Of a DNA stretch of 64,000 nt, positions 1-34,143 are shown piece by piece (position 1 is the stretch's first letter; every line of letters begins with the position of its first letter). Source of the DNA: Zhengitettix transpicula (taxonomy: Eukaryota; Arthropoda; Insecta; Orthoptera; Tetrigidae); contig CM073591.1 in assembly GCA_037074705.1 (NCBI GenBank), forward strand, positions 180,817,432 to 180,881,431. Direction: 5' to 3'. Under the pieces are notes generated by a model. That model saw only the letters and a list, made by a program, of their open reading frames with translations, was not told the DNA's origin and made no database searches. Made by a program: the position numbers and the translations under genes.

Positions 1-352
1 GTATTATGGACAACTGAAAGATATGAAAGGACTAATCTGGAAACTTTTGAAATGCTATGCTGCAGAAGAACATCGAAGGCCAAACAGACTGATCTAGTCA
101 TAAATGTGTAATGTTAAGAGCACATAGGCAAAAGAGGAAGCCTTTAAAGAATGCTATGTAGAAGACAAGCCAAGTTGTTAGGGCACATATTGAGGCATCA
201 GAGTTAGTCAATTTGAGGGCAAGAACAGAAAAGAAAGGCAGTGATTGTAGTACAAGTAATTAAGGATGCCAAATGAAAAATATTATATAAAGAGGATGGT
301 TCGGGACAAAACAAGGTGGAGAGCTGCAACAACCCAGTCAATAAACTATTGA
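1..352 (+). pseudogene. 3' end of a non-LTR retrotransposon (LINE) RT ORF, decayed
   Basis: Translation across frames gives the C-terminal signature of RTE/L1-like LINE polyproteins: a Leu-Trp-Thr-Thr start, Thr-Phe-Glu-Met-Leu-Cys-Cys-Arg-Arg, then RRQAKLLGHILRH near 155-200. It ends WRAATTQSINY followed by a TGA stop at 350-352, which is the usual terminus of this family. Stops and frameshifts interrupt it, so it is a dead fragment, and the 5' part lies off the left edge. Family membership is inferred from recognised motifs. Confidence 0.7.
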
Positions 353-2582
<2,230 letters not shown>

Positions 2583-3137
2583 CTAGAATATAAACAGTAA
2601 ACATGAAGTGCGAATTACAAAAAAACATCTTAACCTATAATCAAAATTTTCCATTCAGTTATGTGCTCAACCCCTCCCATATATAATTTTAACAAACAGG
2701 GACATATACCATACCTTAATATATTACTGTATTATTGAGATTTTGCTGCGACGAATTTAATACACATTAATAATTTTAATAACTAAATTATTGGCCTGCA
2801 AAATTCAGACTGACCAAAGGCGGTATAGAGGTCTTACGAATTCCCGGAAAGAAATCTTTTCTGCTAAACGAAAATCACGCTACAATTCCTTATTAGGCAA
2901 TGAACATTTACAAATTCCTAAGTCAGATAACTTAAACAGCCATGACAATTATGTTTTCTTAGCAATTTTCAACCCTATTACTAAACGCTCGGCAGTCGAC
3001 ACACCACTACTGTTAATAAAAAACATATGTAACTGTACTGGAAATATTTTCCGTTCATCTTTGTCTCCACCTTTTTGCATAGGAGTTTATTGAGGAAATT
3101 CAAAACTCTTTGCTTTATAATATTTCATATCTTTGGG

Positions 3138-3138
<1 letters not shown>

Positions 3139-3210
<72 letters not shown>

Positions 3211-3235
3211 TATATTATTATTATTATATTATATA
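3139..3235. repeat. (TA)n microsatellite grading into (TTA)n
   Basis: There is an uninterrupted TA dinucleotide run from about 3139 to 3200, continued by imperfect TATTA units. It lies in the spacer between the divergent coronin and CDIPT genes. Open frames across it are artefacts. Confidence 0.95.
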
Positions 3236-3895
3236 AACTCTTAAAGACAATCTACAGAATATGTATGCGTAGTTTAAAAGAGTTCCTATCAGAGACGCGA
3301 CTTTATGCTTGGATCTTCTGACTATATCTTTACCAAAGAGTGTAAAAGGAACTGTCAAAACAGCCGTCTATGTGTTGACTAATTATATGAGGTATGTTTT
3401 GTTTTTTCAAGAAAGTCAAGTAACTGACTGATGTAAATAGCCGGTTTAAATACAAGCACACCAGCGAATTATAATTTATAGATACTAAATTAGAAACAAC
3501 CTTACATACATAAAGACACTGAAATATTTAAACCATAACTTAGAATTACATAGTTTAGTATAAATAACAAAATATTCCCATTTGTAGTACAACTTTTAAG
3601 TAACCAAATATTGTAATAAAAATGGAGTGCATTTTATGAAATAGCTAATTTGTCTGATAATCGTGTTATTAGTTTGATTTTGAACTATCACCGCTGACTG
3701 ATAAGTTGCTGTTCTCTACTTATTTGTATTATCATTTTCCTATAAGAATCATCCGTAACTCACTAATGGTTTATAAGAAAGTCTCCTTCATCCACCTCCC
3801 ATATACACCATATGCTTTAGTATATTTATGGATAGGCAGCTACGCTTTCCTATCAAAATATGTCATATATTAAGTGAATAAGGACATTACCAAAA

Positions 3896-4070
3896 TCTAA
3901 TAAATAAAATTGGCCGATTGTTTGCATTTATGTGTGTATGTTCTGCATTCACATTTAAATGTGTGGAGCAAATGACAAAATTTTGTTCACATGTTTCTTA
4001 TGACCCACTAACGAACACTGTGGGGATAAGACAACTACACCCCTAGGGTTAGGAGTAGACAATGTTAGAA
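3896..4070 (+). mobile_element. 5'-end fragment of the Helitron family (old copy)
   Basis: It starts A|TCTAATAAATAAAATTGG, which matches the TC-initial 5' ends at 18834 and 59312. A TG-rich run, GTGTGGAGC and a degenerate AACGAACACTGTGGGG block follow, the same order as the full copy at 59312. The 3' part is missing; another repeat begins near 4112. Confidence 0.6.
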
Positions 4071-4111
4071 ATTAAGAAACTTGCAAAAACATCTAATATT
4101 TACAAAGAGTA

Positions 4112-4290
4112 AATATTTTTCATGGTCAATGAGATTGGTAGAAGGGGATCCTCCTTAGGCCTAGGAATATATTTTAACTCCTCAGCTTGACTGGACCAAA
4201 TGTTGATTTCAGTTAAGTCAACTTTGCTGTCTCTCTTTCCTATGTAATTTGATCTCATCACATTTTTCATAAGTGATATATACACTTCTA
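4112..4290 (+). repeat. Interspersed repeat S, copy 1
   Basis: This copy shares a core with 6410-6540, 12706-12840 (reversed), 13220-13500, 14890-15150 and 23640-23960: GACTGGACCAA...TGATTTC, then AAGTC(A/G)ACTT, CTGTCTCTCTTTCC, and TCATCACATTTTTC running into TA repeats. A second partial piece lies at 4540-4640. It resembles the 3' tail that follows the Penelope-like fragment at 23185, so these may be truncated Penelope-like tails or a SINE using that tail (inference). Confidence 0.55.
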
Positions 4291-5167
4291 TTTATTATTA
4301 TTATTATTATAAATGTGAATTTCCCAATCTCATTTATTTATTTTCCTTCCATTTTCTTCACCTTTCACATTCCACCTTTAGCCTGTCTGGGTGTATTTTA
4401 TGCACATTTGTATGTATGTATTATTACGTTACTTTTCCATTATTGTTACCTACCCTTGAGAGAGAGCTGTTGTCTGATGTCTGGTGAGACATGTTCTGAA
4501 TTTGACACTAAGTTGTCAACCTGCCTCAACAATCTGGCATACTGTCCTGAAGGAGAGGGCTCATGCCCAAAATTTGAAATCCTAATGTTTTCCGCTCCTG
4601 ACTGGACCAACTTTTGTTTTTGTGTGTATGTATGATTGCTTATGTATGTGTCCGCAAAACCTTCCCTTTGCTAGCTAGCTGGTGTGTCTAATACATCTGT
4701 TCTCCTGAGGAAGGATGCTAATTCCTCTGACAATTTAAAGAACTTATTTCTGTCTGGAGTGGCAACCCCGATAAGCAACTTCAGGTTGTTAATTTTATGC
4801 TTAGCTTAAGGTACTAAGAAGTGTGTACCCTCCAGCTCATGAAGAAGGGAAATTGGAAGCTTTTAACACCACAAACAAATGTCTGAATTCTCTTCCTTGT
4901 GTAGGTAATTTTTTATGCAAGGTTAACAATATTTTTATGTCTTTCTTAAAACAATTATAAACAATCTTTGCCATATATTATTAAGTCCATTCCATTACAA
5001 AAAATTCTTTCCCTTTTATCGTTAAATTGATAGGATACATGGAACTTCATGTATTTTGGTAGAAAAACCTGTGAAAGGGTTTCTTGCTTATGAGATCATT
5101 AATTCAATGTTATTTTATCATCATTGCAGACATTGGGATATTTGCAGTCTACAAACTAATATATAAC

Positions 5168-16517
<11,350 letters not shown>

Positions 16518-16880
16518 CCAGTTGTTCTTACTACACCTGTGTAATCATTAGGAAGTGACTTTAAAATTTATGTGAATCCATTCTATTTACATTTCGTTAG
16601 TATGTGTTGATAAATACTAGTCAAACTTTATACATGTTTAATTTGTGTGTGTACTTTACCATAATTTTTTAATTTTTAAGAATTATCTTAACTTTGTGTA
16701 TGGTATTAGTATATTTTTTTTTCAGTTACATAGTACACATGATAAGAAGATATTGTAGTGAATAATAAGTCATACACTCATTTGTAATATCTGATATACA
16801 TACTTAACTTGTGTATAGTCTTTTATCTTCTGTATATATCATTGTAGTCATTATCTGTGAACCACAAAGTGATCATCACA

Positions 16881-16886
16881 AATAAA
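16881..16886 (+). terminator. Probable CDIPT polyadenylation signal
   Basis: The hexamer AATAAA at 16881-16886 lies 364 bp after the CDIPT stop. It is the best signal before the transposon that starts at 16966. A 3' UTR of roughly 390 nt follows from this. Confidence 0.55.
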
Positions 16887-16965
16887 ATATTTGAACTGCC
16901 AGTGGGGATAGATAATTTATGTTTAAAACTATCAACATTTTCTGGGGTTCCATTGTTTCCAAATA

Positions 16966-17829
16966 CAGGGTGGGGCAGAATGTAGTCCCTAGTTTCAAAA
17001 CTTTACTGTAGGGATTCCAGAGCAGGTAGAGGGATGGGAGAGGTTATGCTAGGTCAGTGTAACAATGCCATTTTCAGTAGTACCATGTGGTGGACAGGGG
17101 ATGTGTGCAATGCAATCCTAGTGACTGTACCCCTGTGCTATTGCGTGGACAAGCAATGAAGTGTATTTTCACCTTATTGATGCAGTTAACAAGCAAAATT
17201 TTCATTACTGAGCGACTGAAACCCCTTGTGAATTGCACAAAAGACTACATTCAAAAACTGACAGTTTGGAGCAGTGTCCTCAATAGCCATAATTGGCCTC
17301 ATTCTTTTGAAGAACAAGAAGGCGCTATTGTGAGATGCCTGAACTTTTTACTCCCCAAAATGTAAGAGTATGGCGTAGAATACGAGACAGATGTCTTCTG
17401 GTTTCAACAGGATAGAACCATGGTCAAGACTACAATGTTCATGCCAAGTTTTGTAAGAAATGTTTCCCGACCGCCGATCTCCTTATGAAGGGATATTCCA
17501 TTGATTAGACACATTTTTCAATGAGGCTACCTAAAAACTGCAGTTTACAAATTTCGACCACAAACCCTGGAAGCTCTGAAGGAGGCAATTGAGGATGTAA
17601 TCACCAGAATACCTCAAGATATGCTGGTGAAATTGGGTTGTAAACTTTGTTGAATGATTCAATATGTGCATCACCCACAAAGGCTGTCACTTGGACAATA
17701 TTATATTTAAACATTGAGCAAAAAAATAGCATAATATGTACTTTTCAAAGATAAAACTCTTTTTATTTGATCTTAAAATGTTTTTTTTAATTCATTCGCT
17801 AATCAGGGATTGCATTCTGCCCCATCCTG
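16966..17829 (+). mobile_element. Decayed DDE transposon with terminal inverted repeats
   Basis: The left end CAGGGTGGGGCAGAATG and the reverse complement of the right end, CAGGATGGGGCAGAATG, match at 22 of the first 25 positions. The element is 864 bp. Inside, the plus strand encodes FWFQQDRTMVKTT, then RDIPLI, GYLKTAVYKFRPQTLEALKE and RIPQDMLVKL. These are the F-Q-Q-D, W-G-Y/H-L-K-x-x-V-Y and I-P-x-x-M-L blocks of arthropod IS630/Tc1-mariner-related DDE transposases. The stretch with the second catalytic Asp is disrupted. No clear target duplication. It begins about 80 bp after the CDIPT polyadenylation signal. Confidence 0.75.
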
Positions 17830-18833
17830 AATTTCTCTCACATCTGCTATTAGCTCCAATGATTGTCCCATATTTCTAACAAGAATAAATGTCAGTCGTG
17901 TTGCATATAAACGAAGACTTTTTCCAGCAACACTCAATTGTGATGTTGCCCACTCAAATGTCAAATTGTAGTACCATATTGGTGAATTTCTCGATATAGT
18001 AGAAGAAAATAGTAGATGATATATGTACCATGTACACAAAATTCTGTTGAAATGAAAAACTCTGGATGCTTCATTATTAAGAATTAATATCAATTGTAAA
18101 CTTAGTAAAAAGGCATTGTTTCCATGAAGTGTAATGAAAAACCTGGACTTCATCAGTTTCAAAATTATTTTAATTCATGGGTCAATAATTCAAAGCTGAT
18201 TTGTTAATCATCATATTTTGTGATAAAATTGTGCATCCCTTAGCTTTTCATATTAAAACCAAATGTAATTTTAAGCAGTATTCCTGCTAATATTGTTAAG
18301 TGTAAATGTGTTTAATTCTATATGTATACTTTAGAAAACGAATTACTACTATGTTTAAATAAAATTTAAGTAGGGTAAATGTAATGCTGTATTGAGAAAT
18401 ATAAACTCCATACAAATATTCCAGAATGTGAAACACCACACAGAAGCATTTAAGTTTAAGGATTCTGAAATATACTTCGTAATACACTATAACAAACTTT
18501 TTTTAAAAAAATTATTGATTCAAGTATCTAAAATTGTATATGATTTGATTTTTCAATTAATGAAATCAAATTATGTATCTGAAAGTTTGTTTAATTCATC
18601 ACCAGGTCTTATTTTTTTTTCATTTTGTATACCTTACCAGTGAGATTGGTTCTCTACTTAACTACTATATGTATGCATTTATGAAGAAATATGACATTGT
18701 AAAATTTAAATAAAAGATTCTTGGTTTATGAAATGGGTCAATTGTTTATTAAACACAACATTTCAGCAAAATTCATCCCCACCATTGTTAGGTGATTGGT
18801 GTGCCGAGAATATTTGGATCAATCTATCTCATA

Positions 18834-18990
18834 TCTAATTAATAAAATTGGATGTTTGTGTGTGTGTGTGTACATTCTGCTTACATATTTGAACATGTGG
18901 AGCTATTTCAACACATGTTCTGGAAACAAACACAGTAAGACACAACTATCACCCCTAGAGGAGAAGGGGAAAATGTTCAAACATGATATA
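18834..18990 (+). mobile_element. 5'-end fragment of the Helitron family
   Basis: It starts A|TCTAATTAATAAAATTGGA, followed by a GTGTGTG run, ACATGTGGAGC, GGAAACAAACACAGTAAG and CACCCCTAGAGG. The order is identical to 3896-4070 and 59312-59480. It is truncated where the LTR-like sequence begins near 18993. Confidence 0.6.
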
Positions 18991-18992
18991 AT

Positions 18993-19960
18993 GTAAAGTT
19001 CCTCAGTCTGGCACTAGGGCGCAGCTCAACAGTAGTTCATTAATGAGTTCTCTAGTTTTCTCAATATAAATAACCACATTAAATGGCGTCAGAAGTCATA
19101 GGACCAGCCCAAATTGTCAGGCAACATTAAAGAAGAAATATTAAAGGTTAGTACATTCGAAATTTAATTTTGAGGGAAGAAAATGCCATCGCTAGGCCTA
19201 TGACCGCCGAAATTACTGATTGCTACACCAGGAGACACAATATTTTTAATATTATGTTACGGCAATACAATTAAACTTGCAGCCAGCACCAGTACAATCA
19301 TCTACTTTAATGGCACCAATGGTAACTTATGCCACGAATAATCTTGGCACATTCCAATTGTCGGAAGCTGAAAAATCAGACATAGCAACAATCGAACAAA
19401 TACTTGAACAACATTTTGCACCAATACTAAATGAAACGTTCCACAGATACAGATTTTTCACATTAAAACAGAAAGAAAAACAATTTTTGACGGAAGCATG
19501 CGCATTAGTCAAAGATTGTGGATTTGGAGCGATTGAAGATTCTATTATGAGAGAGAATTATTGGAGTATACAATGAAGAATTTTGCCAGCGTCTGCTAGA
19601 GGATAGTGGTTTAACATAGCAATACAGACCTCTCACATTTGAAGTAGCAGCTCAGCAAGTCGCTTCCGTCAGAAACAAGGTTGCAGCAACAGTCACAATC
19701 GTAGGAAAAGGCCACAAGAGTGAACACCAAACCACAGTAAATGCATGTAAGAGATGTAGCTATTCTCACAACAAAGGTAAATGCCCAGCACTTAATAAAA
19801 CGTGCAACAAATGTAACCGGAAGGGACATTTTGCAACTGTATGCAGATACCGGAAGTCTAAAAGTGAAGCAAATGCTAAAAGCGAGTCAACCAGTGAGAG
19901 ACGATACTCGATACAGAAGGAGGTTTTGTCATTGCAGAAGGACGTCATGACCGTGGAAAC
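18993..19960 (+). pseudogene. LTR retrotransposon remnant: LTR end, primer-binding site and gag with zinc knuckles
   Basis: TGTAAAGTTCCTCAG at 18992 resembles an LTR start. TGGCGTCAGAAGTC at 19084 is a Ty3/Gypsy-style primer-binding site. The gag-like frame runs 19277-19576 (FQLSEAEKSDIATIEQILEQ, then LTEACALVKDCGFGAIED). A frameshifted continuation carries two zinc knuckles in one frame: CKRCSYSHNKGKC (CX2CX3HX4C, from 19746) and CNKCNRKGHFATVC (CX2CX4HX4C, 19803-19844). No pol domain follows; a LINE fragment abuts at about 19960. This is a broken copy. Confidence 0.75.
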
Positions 19961-20168
19961 AGATGAAATAGCTGCTTTATATTTATTGTCTACCAGAAAG
20001 CCTGTGCTGCCTACTGTTCTACTATACAATATTGTATACTTATCACTTCTTAGGCTACCATCTCCTTTCCATCTGACCTCTTGAATTGCTGCAACTCCTT
20101 TATTATATTTCTCCATCTCTTGCTTCAGTCCATGCAGTGCTTCTGTTCAGAGTTCTTATGTTCCAGGT
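19960..20168 (-). pseudogene. LINE apurinic-like endonuclease, N-terminal fragment
   Basis: The reverse strand gives TWNIRTLN (frame 1), then LKQEMEKYNKGVAAIQEVRW, KGDGSLRSDKYTILYS and GFLVDNKYKAAISS. These are the opening blocks of RTE/BovB-type endonucleases: T-W-N-R, the Q-E-x-R-W metal-binding Glu, and the G-T-G-F-V block. It is a 5' fragment only, inserted against the gag remnant. Confidence 0.7.
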
Positions 20169-20989
20169 GGGTAAGAAAATATCTTTTTTACATTTGCATT
20201 TTCATTTTCCTTGCATGGGTTGTCCACAATTATTAAAATCTGTCCAGCTACTTCTATCTAAAACTTTCGTAACGAGATGTTTATTTAATATGAAAATAGA
20301 TTCTCAAAAAATATGTTTATTGATAATTTAAATAAGTATTTACAGGAAAATAAGAAAGATAATAGCAGATTTGGGTTCAAGAAGTGATAATAATTGGGAT
20401 AATTTAAATAAAAGTCTAAGTAAACATATAACAGATGTGAGGGTAGATATATGGGTAGACAGTTCTTAAGTATAGACAGAAAATAATAAAAATATGGCAG
20501 ATTTGGACTTAGGAGAGGATTAAGAGAATGGCATGTAAGGAGAATAATGATAAAGACACTACGGCAGAAAAAAAGCCAGAGAAAAGCGATAGAAATGAGA
20601 ATAAATATGATGAAATGATGTGATATCCAAGAGTTAAATAATGAAAATTTAGGGAAACAAAAACAAGATTTGTTAGGGAATGTAGAGATAGAGAAAAGTG
20701 ATTCGTGAAATAAAATAGAAATTACTCAAAGATATAGAAGAAAGCTTATTTTAAGCATCAAGTCATGGCTTTAATTAATTAATCCATATCCCTTAATAAA
20801 AATTACTATGATAATTGTTCAAAAGGAAACTGAAAATGTATTGTTGGAAAATAAATTAGTGGAAAAATTGTCTTGAGATTCCAGGAGAAATTAGAAATAC
20901 TTGTGAAGGATAATGAAAAGGGGGCAGCTATGAAAGTGCTTCCTAGCATTTTTTTTCAGGCTCTCCGAACAGGGAATGTGGATACCTTG

Positions 20990-22330
20990 ATAAATAACTG
21001 GGTCCTGTGCCCAGAGAACAGAAGAGAAACCACAGACCCCTCAATTCTGACTGCGTCAGGCTGGGATGTGGAAAACCAAAGCCCAGCTGGAATACAGGGA
21101 CCCTGGAGGATAGATCAGGGACACAACACACCTCCAGGTACAAAATTAACCAAAGGATGGCTTTGATTGGCCGCGCACATAGCTCCGTTAGCACAAGTGC
21201 TCAGTGTTGCCCCACAGGGTGGAGATGCACTAGCCCGAAGGCCATTGACGCTTGTCGGCACATTCTAGTTTCCCAGAATGGCTCTCCCTCACATTGCAAC
21301 AGGTATTGCTACCAGAATTATGGCCACGCAGTTTCGTCATAGGTTAACTAACAGATGAAGACAGGTCCCCACCACTCGACACCTTACCCTCCCGGAGTGA
21401 TGCTGGTGCTGGGGTCACCACACCCCAGAAGACTGGACGACCGCCTTGAGTCAATCTCCACCACCTCCTTGCAAGACACAATGGTAGCTTCTCAGAAAGA
21501 CTCCTAACAGAACCAAGTGCCGCAACAGTGGTAAGGCCTCTCAACCAGAGTTCTATTTTCTGCAGGATTCCTCCCACTACTGAGAATAGTCATGGTTTGA
21601 ACGTGCTTTCACAACCTCTCCCACATATTAAATCTGAAAACTATTCAGATTGTTACTCACATACATGGGATTGGAAGCAATGCTATCAGTTTAAGATGTG
21701 AACGCCCTGGGTCTCATCTCAGATACTACCAACCATGAGCAGCTTAAGGAGGCGATACCTCAAATGACTTATCCCTCCTTTCTTCATGCCGCACCATCAG
21801 AGAGTCCACCATAGAGTATTAGTAAGAGGGGGAATCATCCCCCAACTGAAACTAGTAACAGTTTGATGCAACTTTTGTACGCATCTCCCACACAAAGTAC
21901 TGGAAGCAGTGAGTCTGTTGCACACATTCGTGGGATTAGAAGCACTGCAACCAGTTTTACGGGTGGGTGCACAGTGTAGTCCCCCTGCAGACTGCATTCT
22001 GGTACACCCAAGAAGCAGCATCCCAGATGACCATCTACGTAGAATCCACACACCTGTTTGTTTTCTGTCAGCTGCTAGAAGTTTCGCGAAGCAAGTAGAA
22101 CAGGTCGATACACAGGAAAATCTCTAATCTGTAGGCAGCTGAAGATTGTCAGTGTTGCTTCCTTCTTCCCTTGTCGGCCTAATGTTTTATTTGACGCTAA
22201 TGATGGCCATTTAGGAAGGTCTTTAAATTCCACTCCCATCCCTAGAGGCGGCAGATGTAGGGCAGCCGGGAGCAGGCGTGCACTGCACACGGGAGGCATT
22301 CTCTTCCTCGAACTAGTTTTAATCATTTCT
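20990..22330. other. Unclassified GC-richer repeat block
   Basis: This stretch is clearly richer in G and C than its surroundings and has no convincing reading frame. Two diverged copies of one segment lie about 267 bp apart: CTCCCACATATTA...CATGGGATTGGAAGCAATGC at 21618 and CTCCCACACAAAG...CGTGGGATTAGAAGCACTGC at 21885. It may be a nonautonomous element or a decayed minisatellite. I do not recognise it. Confidence 0.4.
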
Positions 22331-23184
22331 ATCTACGTTTTTTATTATGTCATAACAACATAATATATTGAGAATGAATCCAAAATGTTTGCAGGTTCAA
22401 ACCGCTTAAGGAGGACCAATCATGACAAGATCAGGACAAAGAATGAAAAATTAAATTCCCTAGATGAAAATTTTAAAGCATTTTGAAGTCTGTATATGGA
22501 GAATTATCTATTTTTATGTCATAAATTCCTAACCCATGTTCACAAATTATCACACGGATGAACACCTAGAAATGATTTTAAAAATCACAAACTAAATGCT
22601 GCATCATGCTTCCCACCAATAAATACACAACGTCTCAAGAAGAAAACAATTTCTGAATGAACAAAGTGATGAAGTTATATTAGACCATAAAATTAATTAC
22701 AAAGTTGATTTTTTTAAAAAATAAAAAAGTGCTAGATGAGACATTAGCTTCCTAAAAAAATAGATTTAAAGAATTAAAACTTTAGATGAAGTGTTTGGCT
22801 TTTTTCAGTAGCCAGTGGGTCAAAGTGGAAGTCTGAAATGTATGGCCAAAGGGGTTGAATAAGTGGAAATTAACGGCATTTTTGAAATTCAGAAGAAATA
22901 TAATTTTGCCGAGATTTCATGTTGAAAGAGTTTGGTGGCATACAAGTGTTGAACTCTGTCGTTGTTGTTGGTTGCAGTATTTGGAACATTATAATTGACT
23001 GGTGACTAAAGGCGAACTATTTTCGGATCTGTATACCATTCAAATCACAGTAACACTGACTGGTATCCACGGTCATATTTTGGGTGTTGGCAACAATAAG
23101 ACCCTTGAAGTAACAACACTCTAAATCAACAGGTAAGAGAGAACAGACTGAATACATGGCTCACACAAAGGTGAGAACCCCTCT

Positions 23185-23700
23185 ATGGTTCACTTCAGTG
23201 CCATTGGTGCCCTAACCAAGAAACATTCACAAGAGTATGAACATATATATATTAAACAATTACAATCCCCAAAATCCAACCCAGATCAAAAAAACATCTT
23301 TCCATCTTCCAAAGGGTTGCGATCATTCGCGTCTCAACCTCTGCAATACCCTCGTCCACCCTTGCATGTCTCACCTGAAAACTTCCCTACTTAGGCCAGT
23401 TTGCCAAACTTGTAGCAGGTATAGGCGCCAAGTCTGCCCTAATCTACAGTCTATTAGAATCATCCACAAATAACCACCTACAAAATCAAAGAAAACATTA
23501 TGTCTTTTCTTACATCTACCAAATTAATTATAAACTCTGTCCTGCTTTCCGTATCGGCCAAACCAAATAATCCGTTTCTGAATGCATCGCTAACAACTGC
23601 AGCACTGTCAATCTGTCCAAAATCCAATACCCAATAGTTGTTCATGACCAAAGTCAAACACCAACAATTTTGACCAATGCTTAACTCCTCCCCCTCCAAC
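23185..23700 (+). pseudogene. Penelope-like element remnant: linker and GIY-YIG start
   Basis: Frames on the plus strand give KKHSQEYEHIYIKQL, then a cysteine-bearing linker VCQTCSRYRRQVCPNLQS. TTYKIKENIM and YKLCPAFRIGQT then follow, where a GIY-YIG element usually reads Y-x-I-G-x-T. Stops and shifts are frequent. The sequence runs directly into the S-repeat tail at about 23700. Confidence 0.5.
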
Positions 23701-23766
23701 TATGCTGTGACTCTTTCTTATCCAAATGTGTTATTTAATTTCAGCTCATCACATTTTCCTTAAGCA

Positions 23767-23804
<38 letters not shown>

Positions 23805-23965
23805 CAAGTAAGGAAATGTGATGAAAACAAATTAATTTTCATTTGGGATAGGAAAGAGGAACTGCAAGTAGCTGACTCACCTTAGTACAGCTGGGAAGAA
23901 ATAGTACTTCAAAATTTCTAGGAGGATCCGAGTCCCCTTCTTCAGGACAGTAGGTCTGAACCTTG
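23700..23965. repeat. S-repeat palindrome around (TA)n
   Basis: The forward tail (CTTTCTTATCCAAATGTG, CTCATCACATTTTCCTTAAG) ends at a TA tract at 23772-23803. It is followed by the same tail in reverse (AAGGAAATGTGATGAAAAC, TTTGGGATAGGAAAGAGG, GAGTCCCCTTCTTCAGGAC). The arrangement is two copies joined tail to tail through a TA microsatellite. Confidence 0.75.
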
Positions 23966-24882
23966 AGCCTGCCGGGTTTCTTGTAGGAGTAATGTTATGT
24001 AAATATTTCTCTCTTTTGGCTTGAAACATATGAATATGGTGTTCAACATCAAAATCTGTTGGAAATTTTAAATTAATGACTACACAATAAAGAAGCTTAT
24101 ATATACACTAAGTTTCAGTGTTTAACTAGAATTGAATTTCCTAATCCCTTATTAATTTAAAGCAAGATTTTAGTTATAAAAAATATTTGTAATAAGTTGC
24201 ATTTATATTATTTTATTTTTGACCAATTTACAATACAATATACAAAAATACCTAACAAAAACTTTTTTTAAGATTGCACAAAAAAATATTGCATTACAAT
24301 TCCAACTGTATTTAAAGATGAACCTGCAATAAAGTATGAATGTAGAATTGCTTCTTGTAATAAATTTGTGGGAGTGATTACTAAAATGTATTAATAGGAT
24401 ATTTACGAACCAAAATTTAAACTGTAAAAAGGTAAACTACAGAGATAACTGACACAACTTTTAAATATAATTTTGATTCAACTGTCCAGTTCAAGGGCGA
24501 CAAATTATAGCAAGGAACCAAAGCAATAAATATTAAAATAAACATCTTTTGAACTGTTAAAAGAATAGATAAAAAATAGGAGGATAGAGGCATATTAAAA
24601 TAAAAATTACTCTAATATATTACAACAAATGAAAATATTTCTTCAAGGGAGCATGGAGACGAAAACTTAAGCAATATGTTTTCATGGCAAATAAAAAATT
24701 TCATACATTACAAACAAAATCAAATACATTTTTGAGCAAAATCAAAACACTCAATGTGAAATTAATACATACATTTGTATACTTTCACAAATTACAATCA
24801 TTGTGTACCAAAACTGGAACTTACATTCCTCCTTTTAATTTAATTCCCCAATTCAAATTTTTATTTGGTAAATGTTCACACA
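23966..24882. other. AT-rich region downstream of LRRC47, nothing recognised
   Basis: No coding or repeat feature is recognised. On the minus strand, AATAAA occurs at 24865-24860 (18 nt after the LRRC47 stop) and again near 24217-24212. Either could be its polyadenylation signal; the first would give a very short 3' UTR. Confidence 0.35.

Positions 24883-34143
<9,261 letters not shown>

Noticed and set aside
2791..3093. 100-codon plus-strand open frame near the coronin exon
   Set aside because: It begins with a non-ATG codon, has no recognised motif, and lies in AT-rich intergenic sequence.
3133..3321. Open frame rich in Tyr-Ile repeats
   Set aside because: It is the translation of a (TA)n microsatellite.
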